Assembly: GCF_900536025.1 (NCBI RefSeq)
Contig: NZ_UNOZ01000040.1
Coordinates: 30,099 to 94,098, forward strand
DNA length: 64,000 nucleotides
Direction: 5' to 3'
DNA from: Pseudomonas reidholzensis
GTDB lineage: Bacteria; Pseudomonadota; Gammaproteobacteria; Pseudomonadales; Pseudomonadaceae
Positions within the stretch are counted from its first letter, which is position 1; every line of letters begins with the position of its first letter. A model generated the notes under the pieces. The model was not told the DNA's origin, did no database searches, and was given only the letters and a program-made list of their open reading frames with translations. The translations under genes and the position numbers were made by a program. Below, in pieces: positions 54,649 through 63,094 of this stretch.

Positions 54649-55596
54649 ATGACTTTTCACGCCCCTTTCGGCCAGCCCCTGCTGACCTTCCCCGAGCTGG
54701 ATAAAAGCCCGCTGAGCATTCGTGCCAAGGCGCTGGTGTTCGTCGACCCGCGTTCGCAACAGCTGCGCCAGGCCCTCGAACGGCTGGCGCCGCAACCGCT
54801 GCCGGTGCTGATCCGCGGCGAGACCGGCACCGGCAAGGAGTTGCTGGCGCGGCAGATCCACCGGGCCAGCGATCGCGGTGGGTTGTTCGTCTCGGTCAAC
54901 TGCGCGGCCATCAGCCATACCTACGCCGATGCCGAGTTGTTCGGCTACAGCGCCGGTACCCACGGCGGTACCGCCAGCAGCCGTGCCGGCTGGTTTGGCT
55001 CGGCCAATGGCGGCACGCTGTACCTGGACGAGATCGCCGACCTGCCGCTGGCGATCCAGGGCAAGCTGTTGGCCGCGCTGGAAAACCGCGAGGTCACCCG
55101 GGTCGGCGCCGCGCATCCGCAGCCGGTGGACGTGCGCCTGGTCGCCGCGTCCAGTATCGACCTGGCCCAGGCGGTGCGCGCCGGGCGTTTCAACGAACGC
55201 CTGTACCACTACCTGGACGAGGGCGAGCTCGAACTGCCTGCCCTGCGTGAACGTGTCGGCGACATCCTGCCGTTGGCCGAATACTTCGTCGGCATCTACT
55301 GCGTGCGCCTCGAGCGCCCGCTGCCGCTGATCAGCGAGCAGGCCCAGCAGGCGCTGGAAGCGCACACCTGGCCGGGCAACACCCGCGAACTGGAAAACGT
55401 CATTCACTTCGCCCTGCTGGTCAGCGATGGCGAGGAGATCCTACCCGAGCACCTCGACCTGCCCGACACCGCGCCGTTGGCCAGCCTGGCCGCGCAGCTG
55501 GCGCAACTGGGGCGCAGCCGCGAGCCGCAAACCACCGCCGCGCTGCGCCAATTGCTTGAACAGACCCTGGCCACGCTGGATGGATCGGCGCGCTAG
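54649..55596 (+). CDS. Sigma54-activator-like AAA+ protein, without GAFTGA loop or HTH
   Basis: 315 aa. The AAA+ core of an enhancer-binding protein is clear: Walker A GETGTGKE (57-64), Walker B GGTLYLDEIADLP (about 121-133), RFNERLYHYL and the sensor II region WPGNTRELENVIHF. Two expected parts are missing. The GAFTGA sigma54-contact loop should follow ELFGY but reads GTHGGT (103-108). There is also no Fis-type helix-turn-helix after about residue 260; the tail is only a short helix (AALRQLLEQTLATLDG). No N-terminal sensor domain is present. It may work without DNA binding, act on another partner, or be decaying. Neighbour of a MetQ-type binding protein. Confidence 0.8.
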   Translation: MTFHAPFGQPLLTFPELDKSPLSIRAKALVFVDPRSQQLRQALERLAPQPLPVLIRGETGTGKELLARQIHRASDRGGLFVSVNCAAISHTYADAELFGYSAGTHGGTASSRAGWFGSANGGTLYLDEIADLPLAIQGKLLAALENREVTRVGAAHPQPVDVRLVAASSIDLAQAVRAGRFNERLYHYLDEGELELPALRERVGDILPLAEYFVGIYCVRLERPLPLISEQAQQALEAHTWPGNTRELENVIHFALLVSDGEEILPEHLDLPDTAPLASLAAQLAQLGRSREPQTTAALRQLLEQTLATLDGSAR

Positions 55597-55779
55597 AGCG
55601 GCGCGCAGCGGTTCATAAGCAAAGCCGTTACTGGCAGTTTGTTTTTGGCATAAGCAGCTAAGCAAAAGATATTGTTGCGGCATAACAAATCCCGGTATCG
55701 TCCGCCTCACGCCCACTGCAGCGTGCACTGGGCACCCCACATTGCCATCGCCGATGGCCCAGCTTGATTAAGGATCACC

Positions 55780-56565
55780 ATGAAGAAATCCCTGCTGACC
55801 GCGGCCCTGGCTGCCGCCCTGTCGTTGACTGGCGTCGCCCAGGCGGCCGAGAAGCTGATCGTTGCCGCTACCCCGGTACCGCACGCCGAGATCCTCGAGC
55901 TGATCAAGCCGACCTTGGCCAAAGAAGGCATCGACCTGCAGATCAAAGTCTTCACCGACTACGTTCAGCCGAACGTTCAGGTCGACCAGAAGCGTCTGGA
56001 CGCCAACTACTTCCAGACCCTGCCGTACCTGAAGAGCTTCAACGAAGGCAAGGGCACCCACCTGGAAACCGTGATCGGCGTGCACGTCGAACCGTTCGGT
56101 GGCTACTCGAAGAAGATCAAGAACCTCAGCGAGCTGAAGGAAGGCGCCACCGTTGCCATTCCTAACGAAGGCAGCAACAGCGGCCGCGCGCTGATCCTGC
56201 TGCAGAAGGCGGGCCTGATCACCCTGAAAGACCCGAAAAACGCCCTGGCGACCCCGAAAGACATCGCCGAGAACCCGAAGAAGCTCAAGTTCAAAGAGCT
56301 GGAATCGGCCATGCTGCCGCGTGTGCTCGACCAGGTCGACCTGGACATGATCAACACCAACTACGCCCTGGAAGCAGGCCTGAACCCGGCCAAGGACGCC
56401 CTGGTGATCGAAGGCGCCGACTCGCCTTACGTGAACTTCCTGGTCGCCCGTCCTGACAACAAGGACAGCGAGGCTATCCAGAAGCTGGCCAAGGCGCTGA
56501 CCAGCCCTGAGGTGAAAGCCTTCATCGAGAAGAAATACAGCGGTGCAGTACTGCCGGCGTTCTGA
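55780..56565 (+). CDS. MetQ/NlpA-family substrate-binding protein (stand-alone)
   Basis: 261 aa. Signal peptide MKKSLLTAALAAALSLTGVA cleaved after QA. No lipobox cysteine is present, unlike E. coli MetQ. The mature protein KLIVAATPVPHAEILELIKP, VFTDYVQPNVQVDQKRLDAN (NYFQTLPYL follows) and VAIPNEGSNSGRALILLQKA is typical of methionine-type binders. No metN or metI genes adjoin it, so it must use an unlinked importer, or bind another sulfur compound. Ends in a strong terminator. Confidence 0.88.
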   Translation: MKKSLLTAALAAALSLTGVAQAAEKLIVAATPVPHAEILELIKPTLAKEGIDLQIKVFTDYVQPNVQVDQKRLDANYFQTLPYLKSFNEGKGTHLETVIGVHVEPFGGYSKKIKNLSELKEGATVAIPNEGSNSGRALILLQKAGLITLKDPKNALATPKDIAENPKKLKFKELESAMLPRVLDQVDLDMINTNYALEAGLNPAKDALVIEGADSPYVNFLVARPDNKDSEAIQKLAKALTSPEVKAFIEKKYSGAVLPAF

Positions 56566-56590
56566 TACGCCTCAGCCGTGCCCACAAAAA

Positions 56591-56620
56591 AAGCCGACGC
56601 TGGTGCGTCGGCTTTTTTTT
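56591..56620. terminator. Terminator after the MetQ-like gene
   Basis: 10-bp perfect stem AAGCCGACGC / GCGTCGGCTT with loop TGGT, A-tract before and T-tract after. It can serve both strands, including the small ORF on the minus strand. Confidence 0.92.
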
Positions 56621-56641
56621 GCGCTACTGACACCCGAAGGC

Positions 56642-56701
56642 TCAACGCTGGCCGCCGAGGGCCTTGCGCAAAGCCAGCAACCACTCAAGTTGTTCGTTCA
56701 T
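56642..56701 (-). CDS. Putative 19-aa microprotein or leader peptide
   Basis: MNEQLEWLLALRKALGGQR, ATG at 56701 and stop at 56642. Its start signal is unusually good: GGGAGGAG 5-6 nt before the ATG. The peptide would form an amphipathic helix. About 290 bp of otherwise gene-free sequence lie behind it, and the bidirectional terminator at 56591 lies just beyond its stop. No gene follows on its strand, so a leader role is less likely than a free small protein. Short length makes this tentative. Confidence 0.4.
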   Translation of the reverse strand: MNEQLEWLLALRKALGGQR

Positions 56702-56994
56702 CGTTCTCCTCCCTGTGGATGTCATGGCCGTGCACGCCACGGTTTGTGAGGGCTTGGAGAGGGTTTTACGAGGAAAGATCCCACACACCGGCAGGAAATT
56801 TTCGGTTAGCCCAACGGGTGATATCAATATGCAATAAAGGTATTTAGAGAAAGGTTTTTATACCCTTAGAGTCTACCCAGCGTGCTTACCCGCACGACCC
56901 GATTTCATCGTCGAACGACGCCGAGCAATCCTCGCGCCGCCCTGGGAATGACTCCAATGCCGTACCCCCGCACCCCCGTGTCGAGGCGCCAGCC
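56702..56994. other. Gene-free stretch upstream of the amino-acid ABC operon
   Basis: 293 bp. The middle part (about 56795-56880) is AT-rich with several TATA/TAAA motifs and probably holds divergent promoters for the small ORF and the ABC operon. No clear palindrome or family feature was recognised. Confidence 0.5.
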
Positions 56995-57644
56995 ATGAAC
57001 TTCGACACCGCTTTCATGCTCAGCACCTTGCCGGCCTTTGGCAAAGCCGTCGGTGTCACCTTGCAGGTCGGCCTGATCGCCATCGCCACCTCGTTGCTGG
57101 TGGCCGTGCTCAACGCGACGATCCTGGTACTGCGCACCCCTTACCTGTGGCGTGCGGTGCAGGGCTATGTCGAACTGGCCCGCAACACGCCGCTGCTGAT
57201 CCAGCTGTTCTTCATCTACTTCGCCTTGCCGACCCTCGGCGTGAAGGTCTCCGGCTTCGCTGCGGCGATCATCACCATGACGTTCATGGGCGGTGCCTAC
57301 CTGACCGAAGTGCTGCGTGCCGGGGTCGAGAGCTCGAGTCGGGGCGCTCGATCGGCCTGTCGGAGGGCCAGCTGCTGCGTCACGTGATCTTGCCGCAGGC
57401 CGGCATCCTCAGCCTGCCGGCGCTGTTCGCCAACTTCATCTTCCTGCTCAAGGAGACCACCGTGGTCTCGGCGGTGGCGGTGCCGGAGATTCTCTACACC
57501 ACCAAGAACTATATCGCCCTGTACTACAAGACCTACGAAATGCTGGCCGTGCTGACCCTGCTTTGCGTGCTGCTGTTCCTGCCGCTGTCGCTGCTGCTGC
57601 GCTACCTCGAAAGGAGGCTGCAACATGGCCAGTTCGGGTCCTGA
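56995..57644 (+). pseudogene. Polar amino acid ABC permease, frameshifted
   Basis: HisM-type permease split in two frames. Frame one runs from the ATG at 56995 (MNFDTAFMLSTLPAFGKAVG) through LIQLFFIYFALPTLG and TFMGGAYLTEVLRAGVE to about 57330, then turns into a foreign tail ending at 57387. The rest, LESGRSIGLSEGQLLRHVIL onward to the stop at 57644, is in another frame. Relatives have about six residues (AVPxxQ) between GVE and LESGRS, so a deletion near 16 bp at about 57330-57340 explains both the frame change and the missing residues. It removes the start of the ATPase-contact EAA loop. It may be genuine or an assembly error. Confidence 0.85.
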
Positions 57645-58284
57645 ACTGCTGCTGGTCTCGCTGCCGCAGCTGGCGGCGGGGGCGGCGCAAACCCTGGCCA
57701 TCTCGGCCTTGGGGATCGTCTTCGCGACCTTGGGCGGCGTGCTTTACGGCGTGCTGGCGAGCCTGGGCAACCGCCTGCTGAACCTGATCCTGCAGGTCTA
57801 CCTGGAGCTGTTTCGGGCGATCCCGGTGCTGGTCTGGCTGTACCTGATGTTCTTTGGGCTGCCGATCTTCTTCGCCATCAGCATCCCGAGTTTCTGGTGT
57901 GCGGTGTTGGTGCTCGGGCTGTGGGGCGCCAGTGAAGTCGGCGAGGTGGTGCGTGGCGCGTTGCAGTCGTTGCCGCGCGGCCAGCGCGAGGCCGGGCTGT
58001 CGATCGGCCTGGCCGGCTGGCAGCTGTACGGCTATGTGCTGCTGCCGCAAGCGCTCAAGCGCATGACCCCGCCGACCATCAACATCTACACGCGGATCAT
58101 CAAGACCAGCTCGCTGGCGGTGCTGATCGGCGTGGTCGAGGTGATCAAGGCCGGGCAGCAGATCATCGAGCGCACCTACGAATCGGTGCTGATCTATGGC
58201 GCGCTGTTCCTGTTCTTCTTCTTTGTCTGTTATCCGCTGTCCGCCGCCTCGCGCGCGCTGGAACGCCGCTGGGCTCACGCATGA
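57625..58284 (+). CDS. Polar amino acid ABC transporter permease
   Basis: 219 aa, five or so predicted helices. HisM signature: YLELFRAIPVLVWLYLMFF, then GLWGASEVGEVVRGALQSLP and the EAA loop GQREAGLSIGLAGWQLYGYV. Begins 20 bp inside the end of the upstream permease frame (its ATG at 57625 overlaps), and overlaps the ATPase start by 4 bp. Partner of the broken permease. Confidence 0.93.
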   Translation: MASSGPELLLVSLPQLAAGAAQTLAISALGIVFATLGGVLYGVLASLGNRLLNLILQVYLELFRAIPVLVWLYLMFFGLPIFFAISIPSFWCAVLVLGLWGASEVGEVVRGALQSLPRGQREAGLSIGLAGWQLYGYVLLPQALKRMTPPTINIYTRIIKTSSLAVLIGVVEVIKAGQQIIERTYESVLIYGALFLFFFFVCYPLSAASRALERRWAHA

Positions 58285-59054
58285 ACGCACTGATCGAATT
58301 CAAAGGCTTCAACAAGTTCTTCGGCGAGCAGCAGGTGCTCAACGAGGTCGACCTGCAGGTGCAGGCCGGCGAAGTGGTGGTGATCCTCGGCCCCAGCGGC
58401 TGCGGCAAAAGCACCCTGCTGCGCTGCCTGAACGGCCTGGAGGAGGCCCACAGTGGCCAGATCCGCCTCGACGGGCGAGCGCTGATCGCAGCGGATACCG
58501 ACTGGCGCCAGGTGCGTCAGCGGGTGGGCATGGTGTTCCAGAGCTACCACCTGTTCGGCCACATGAGCGTGATCGACAACCTGCTGCTTGGCCCGCTCAA
58601 GGTGCAAAAGCGCGAACGGGCCGAGGCCCTGGCCCAGGCCGAGGCGCTGCTGGCGCGGGTCGGTTTGCTGGACAAGCGCGACGCTTTCCCGCGGCAGTTG
58701 TCCGGCGGCCAGCAACAGCGCATCGCGATCGTCCGTTCGCTGTGCATGAACCCGCAGGTGATGCTGTTCGATGAAGTCACCGCCGCCCTCGACCCGGAAA
58801 TGGTCAAGGAGGTGCTGCAGGTGATCCAGGGCCTGGCCCGCGACGGCATGACCCTGTTGATCGTTACCCACGAAATGGCCTTCGCCCGCGCGGTGGCCGA
58901 CCGTATCGTGTTCATGGAGGCCGGCAGGATCCTTGAACAAAGCGACCCCGAGAGCTTCTTCACCCAACCGCGAACCGCACGTGCGCAGCAGTTCCTGGAG
59001 AAATTCTCCTTTGTCGAAAGCCTGCCGAAGACACTTGAAAAGGAACTGTCATGA
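58281..59054 (+). CDS. Polar amino acid ABC transporter ATP-binding protein
   Basis: 257 aa, HisP/GlnQ type. Walker A GPSGCGKSTLLRCLNG, Q-loop FQSYHLFGHM, signature LSGGQQQRIAIVRSLC, Walker B VMLFDEVTAALD, switch His in VTHEMAFAR. ATGA overlaps on both sides with its neighbours, so the four genes are one operon. Confidence 0.95.
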   Translation: MNALIEFKGFNKFFGEQQVLNEVDLQVQAGEVVVILGPSGCGKSTLLRCLNGLEEAHSGQIRLDGRALIAADTDWRQVRQRVGMVFQSYHLFGHMSVIDNLLLGPLKVQKRERAEALAQAEALLARVGLLDKRDAFPRQLSGGQQQRIAIVRSLCMNPQVMLFDEVTAALDPEMVKEVLQVIQGLARDGMTLLIVTHEMAFARAVADRIVFMEAGRILEQSDPESFFTQPRTARAQQFLEKFSFVESLPKTLEKELS

Positions 59055-59923
59055 AAACTGCCCACCTCACCAAACTGCTCGCGCCGTTGTTCGGCCTGGC
59101 CCTGCTGGCCGGCTGCAACAAGGCTGACGAACCGCCCAAACCGGCGACACCGACCCCTGCCACCAGCTACCTGGAAGTGATCAAGGCCCGCGACAAGCTG
59201 ATCGTCGGCGTCTTCACCGACAAACCGCCGTTTGGTTTCGTCGATGAAAGTGGCCGTTACGTCGGCTTCGATACCGACATCGGCCGCCGCCTGGCCAAGG
59301 ACCTGCTCGGCGACGAGAACAAGGTGGAGTTCGTCGCGGTCGAGCCGGCCAGCCGTATTCCGTTCCTGCAGAGCGACAAGGTCGACCTGATCCTGGCCAA
59401 CATGACCGTCACCCCGGAGCGCAAGGAAGCGGTCGACTTCACCAACCCCAACCTGCGCGTCGCGGTGCAGGCCATCGTCGCCGATGGCAGTGCGGTGCAG
59501 AAGCTCGACGACCTGGCCGACAAGACCATCATCGTCACCACCGGCACCACCGCCGATATCTGGCTGACCAAGACCCACCCGGACTGGAAGCTGCTCAAGT
59601 TCGAAAAGAACAGCGAATCGCTGCAGGCGCTGGCCAATGGCCGTGGCGATGCGTATGCCCAGGACAACCTGATCCTGTTCAGCTGGGCCAAACAGAACCC
59701 GGGCTACCGCGTGCTGCCTGATCTGCTCGGCGAAGAGGCACCGATTGCGCCGGCGGTGAAGAAGGGCAATACCGAGCTGCGTGACTGGGTCAATGCCGAA
59801 TTGGCCAAGCTGGGTGAGGAGAAGTTCCTGCTCAAGCTCTATGACCAGTACGTGCGCAAGGAACTCTCGGATGACACCAAGCCTGAGAGCGTGATCGTCG
59901 AAGGCGGCAAGTGGCAGGGTTGA
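59051..59923 (+). CDS. Polar amino acid ABC transporter substrate-binding lipoprotein
   Basis: 290 aa. Lipobox LLAGC at about residue 22 (LLAGCNKADEPPKP), so membrane-anchored. Then YLEVIKARDKLIVGVFTDKP, PPFGFVDESGRYVGFDTDIG and NMTVTPERKEAVDFTNPNLR, standard for family 3 amino-acid binders; the Asp in GRRLAKDLLG region and R in TVTPERKE contact the ligand's amino and carboxyl groups. Specificity not deducible. Last gene of the operon. Confidence 0.9.
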   Translation: MKTAHLTKLLAPLFGLALLAGCNKADEPPKPATPTPATSYLEVIKARDKLIVGVFTDKPPFGFVDESGRYVGFDTDIGRRLAKDLLGDENKVEFVAVEPASRIPFLQSDKVDLILANMTVTPERKEAVDFTNPNLRVAVQAIVADGSAVQKLDDLADKTIIVTTGTTADIWLTKTHPDWKLLKFEKNSESLQALANGRGDAYAQDNLILFSWAKQNPGYRVLPDLLGEEAPIAPAVKKGNTELRDWVNAELAKLGEEKFLLKLYDQYVRKELSDDTKPESVIVEGGKWQG

Positions 59924-59935
59924 TCTGACGATTTT

Positions 59936-60068
59936 GGGGCTGCTGCGCAGCCCTTTCGCGACACAAGGCCGCTCCCACAGTGTCCGCGCATGCCCTGAAG
60001 ATATGGGCATATGCAGTCAGGGTGGGAGCGGCCTTGTGTCGCGATAGGGCCGCAAAGCGGCCCCAGCA
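59936..60068. repeat. REP pair, TCGCGACACAAGGCCGCTCC type
   Basis: CTTTCGCGACACAAGGCCGC at left and the inverted GCGGCCTTGTGTCGCGATAG at right, with outer small palindromes. It lies between convergent stops of the ABC operon and the penicillin-acylase-family gene. Confidence 0.85.
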
Positions 60069-60069
60069 A

Positions 60070-62442
60070 TCATTCGGCCGGCACCAGCCTCAAGGTACTG
60101 CGCGCCGGGATCACCCCCATCTGCGCCTTGTAGTAGCGCCCCTCGATGTAATCCTCAGCCTGATCGCGATAATGCCGGTCGAACGGCACGCCACTCTGGC
60201 CGACCGGATTGATGCTCAGCGCCTGCCCGGGATCGGCAAAATCGATCACCCGTCGGGTCGACGGCCCATAGGTCACCGGCCACGGCGCCGGGCCGATCTT
60301 CGCCGACAGGTTGTTCGGCACCTCGTGCGTACCCGGCGCGGCAAACGGCCCGACGTTGAACAACAGGTTCAACGGCTTCTGCACCCCCAGCGGATGGTTA
60401 TGCGTCAACGTGTGCGCCTTGCCCCATTGCCAGGTCGCCGGGTCCTTGCCAAAGGTCTCGCGCAAGTGCGCCAGGCTCTTGCCCCAGGCTTCGCGGACGA
60501 TCGCCGTGCGATCACTGGGTTGGTTGGCGCCACGCTTGTCCCACCAGGGCGAGCCTGCATCCGCCGCCAACCGCGGCAGGGCGGCGTCGATGGCGCGGGT
60601 GCTGATCAGAACCGGGAACCAGGTGTCGCCCAGCTCGTCATGCAGCGCCGCGTACGCCAATTCGTAGAAGAACTGGTTGAACAGGGTGGCACTGGTCGAG
60701 TCCAGCGGATAGTCGCCGGTCCATGCCGCCAGTTGCTCGACCAGCTCCTTTTCCTGGTCGCCTGCGGCCACCTCGCGCAGGGTCGCCAGAAGCGGGGCGA
60801 GGGTGCGTGGGCCATAGTCGTTGCGGGTGTCCAGCTGCAGCGCCTGGCTGCTCTGGGTATCCCACTTGATCTCGGGGTTGGCCAGATGCCGGTCGAGCTG
60901 GCGCCCGCGATCCGCCAGGTTGTAATAGCCCGGCACCGGCACGCTGGCAGGCGGCTGGTAGTTGGCCGAAACGAGGTAGCCGCTGGCCGGGTTCACCTGC
61001 TGCGGGTTGACGCTGAAGGGATAGAAGCCGAGCTTGCGCGCCTGGCCGCTGCTGCCATCGAGGATGAACGCCGGGTTGACCCCCTCCGGGCGGATCGGCA
61101 GCTGCGCCGCAGCCCACCAGCCGATGTCGCCGCGGGCGTTGGCCCACACCAGGTTCAGCCCGGGTGACTGGATCTTCACGGCGGCCAGGCGCATCTTGCT
61201 CACGGTGTCGGCGCGGTTGAGCTGGTAGAAACCTTCGAGCAGCGGGTTTTCCGTTTCCAGGAAGGCCCACCACATGGCGATCGGCGTGGGCCCGGCGGTG
61301 TCGCCGAGCACGCGGTTGACGATTGGGCCGTGGGGCGAGCGGCGCAAGGTGATGTCCAGTGGCTTTTCGCCCTTGATCGCGATCTGCTGCTGGCTGGTTT
61401 CCAGCCTTGTCCACTGGCCATCGACCAGCACCTGCTCGGCATCGTTGGGGTTGCTCTTCTCGGCGATCAGGTCGACATCGTCGTTCTGGAACATGGTCAG
61501 GCTCCAACCGAAGTCGCGGTTGTGGCCCAGCAGCGCGAAGGGGTTGAGCGCCTGGAAGTAGCCATACAGGCTGAAGCCCGGCGTCGACAGTTCGGCTTCG
61601 TACCACACCGCCGGCACGGCAAAGCCGATATGCGGGTCGCCGGCCAGCAGCGTCCGGCCGCTGCGGGTGCGGCTGCCGGACACCGCCCAGGCATTGCTGC
61701 CTTCGAACTGCGGGATGCCGGCATCGCCCAGGGCGTCGCTGCTGAGCCGCGCCAGGTGTTCCAGGCTGCGCCAGTCGGCGTCGGCCAGCGGTGCAGCGAG
61801 CGCGCCGTCGGGTTGCCAATCGAGGTCGAAGATCTTCAGGTAGTCGGCGCCAAGCTGGTCGCGGATGTAGGTCAGCGCAGGCTCGGTACGAAACGCTGCG
61901 GCGAAGCTGTAGGCCAGGTAACCGGCAATGCTCAGGGTGTCTTCAGCGGTGAACGGCCGGGGCGCAATGCCGAGCAGATCGAACTCGATCGGCTTGGGAT
62001 GGCTGGCCTGCCATTGATTGGCCCCGTCGAGGTAGGCCTGCAAGCCCTGCCAGGCGGGGCCCGCGTGGTCCTGGCGCTGGGCCATGCGCGCGGCCTGTTC
62101 GCGGATCCGCAGGCTGCGGAACAAGGTGTCGGTGGGCACCAGCTTGGCGCCCAGCACTTCGGCCAGTTCACCCCGGGCCAGACGCCGCATGATCTCCATC
62201 TGGAACAAACGGTCCTGGGCGTGGACATAGCCCAGCGCGCGGTACAGGTCGGTGTCGTTCTGCGCCTGGATGTGCGGCACGCCGCGGGTGTCGTAGCGCA
62301 CGCTGACCGCAGCCTGCAGGCCCTTGAGCGGCAACTCGCCCTCGCGCTGCGGCTGCTTGCCCTGCACGTACCAGTAGCCACCGCCAGCGGCTGCTGCGAC
62401 GACAACGACGGCAATGGCCAGCAGGGTCAGGCTGCGTTTCAT
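60070..62442 (-). CDS. Penicillin acylase-family Ntn hydrolase
   Basis: 790 aa. Membrane anchor or signal MKRSLTLLAIAVVVVAAAAG, then alpha chain (GVPHIQAQNDTDLYRALGYV, HAQDRLFQMEIMRRLARGEL). The autocatalytic cleavage site is before S249 in FEGSNAWAVSGSRTRSGRTL, giving the beta chain with its N-terminal serine nucleophile. Relatives include penicillin G acylase and acyl-homoserine-lactone acylases such as QuiP and PvdQ. Which amide it cleaves cannot be said from the sequence. AAGGAG precedes the ATG at 62442. Confidence 0.88.
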   Translation of the reverse strand: MKRSLTLLAIAVVVVAAAAGGGYWYVQGKQPQREGELPLKGLQAAVSVRYDTRGVPHIQAQNDTDLYRALGYVHAQDRLFQMEIMRRLARGELAEVLGAKLVPTDTLFRSLRIREQAARMAQRQDHAGPAWQGLQAYLDGANQWQASHPKPIEFDLLGIAPRPFTAEDTLSIAGYLAYSFAAAFRTEPALTYIRDQLGADYLKIFDLDWQPDGALAAPLADADWRSLEHLARLSSDALGDAGIPQFEGSNAWAVSGSRTRSGRTLLAGDPHIGFAVPAVWYEAELSTPGFSLYGYFQALNPFALLGHNRDFGWSLTMFQNDDVDLIAEKSNPNDAEQVLVDGQWTRLETSQQQIAIKGEKPLDITLRRSPHGPIVNRVLGDTAGPTPIAMWWAFLETENPLLEGFYQLNRADTVSKMRLAAVKIQSPGLNLVWANARGDIGWWAAAQLPIRPEGVNPAFILDGSSGQARKLGFYPFSVNPQQVNPASGYLVSANYQPPASVPVPGYYNLADRGRQLDRHLANPEIKWDTQSSQALQLDTRNDYGPRTLAPLLATLREVAAGDQEKELVEQLAAWTGDYPLDSTSATLFNQFFYELAYAALHDELGDTWFPVLISTRAIDAALPRLAADAGSPWWDKRGANQPSDRTAIVREAWGKSLAHLRETFGKDPATWQWGKAHTLTHNHPLGVQKPLNLLFNVGPFAAPGTHEVPNNLSAKIGPAPWPVTYGPSTRRVIDFADPGQALSINPVGQSGVPFDRHYRDQAEDYIEGRYYKAQMGVIPARSTLRLVPAE

Positions 62443-62527
62443 CAGAGCTCCTTGTGATCTTCACGGCTAACGGTGGTCAGATCATCGACCGATCAGCGAT
62501 CAGAGAATAGTCCCGAAAGGAGTTCGT

Positions 62528-63094
62528 ATGTCTCTCAGCGAAAAACAGAAGATGCTCAGTGGCCAGCTCTATCACGCCAGTTGCCCGCAACTGCAGGCCG
62601 AGCAGATGGCCAACCGGCAGTGGATGCAGCGCTACAACAACAGTGCCGATCTGCCGAACGAAGGCCGCCACGCGCTATTGGCCGAGCACTTCGGCAAGGT
62701 TGGCGAGGGTGTGGTGATCCGCCCGCCGTTCTACTGCGACTATGGCTACAACCTCACGGTGGGCGCCAACACCTTCATGAACTTCAACTGCGTGATCCTC
62801 GACGTGCTGCCGGTGCGCATAGGTGACGATTGCCAGATTGCCCCTTCGGTGCAGATCTACACTGCCGACCACCCGCTTGACCCCGACGTGCGCCGTACCG
62901 GCCTGGAAAGCGGGCGGCCGGTGACGATCGGCAACAATGTCTGGATCGGCGGCGGGGCGATCATCCTGCCGGGAGTGACCATTGGCGACAACGCCGTGGT
63001 CGGCGCCGGCAGCGTGGTGACCCGCGATGTGCCGGCCGGGGCGGTGGTGGTGGGTAATCCGGCGCGGGTGCGTCAGCCAGCCCAGGGGCAATAG
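62528..63094 (+). CDS. Sugar O-acetyltransferase (maltose acetyltransferase-like)
   Basis: 188 aa, hexapeptide-repeat left-handed beta helix. N-terminal Mac domain (MLSGQLYHASCPQLQAEQMA, RQWMQRYNN), active-site region NFNCVILDVLPVRIGDDCQI and IYTADHPLDPDVRR (catalytic His), then repeats VTIGNNVWIGGGAIILPGVT, IGDNAVVGAGSVVTRDVPAG. AAAGGAG before the ATG at 62528. Diverges from the acylase gene and overlaps the DUF6436 gene by 22 bp at its end. Confidence 0.92.
   Translation: MSLSEKQKMLSGQLYHASCPQLQAEQMANRQWMQRYNNSADLPNEGRHALLAEHFGKVGEGVVIRPPFYCDYGYNLTVGANTFMNFNCVILDVLPVRIGDDCQIAPSVQIYTADHPLDPDVRRTGLESGRPVTIGNNVWIGGGAIILPGVTIGDNAVVGAGSVVTRDVPAGAVVVGNPARVRQPAQGQ

Noticed and set aside
55606..55779. 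Sigma54 promoter before the MetQ-like gene
   Set aside because: TGGCA occurs several times, but none has a GC dinucleotide at the right spacing.
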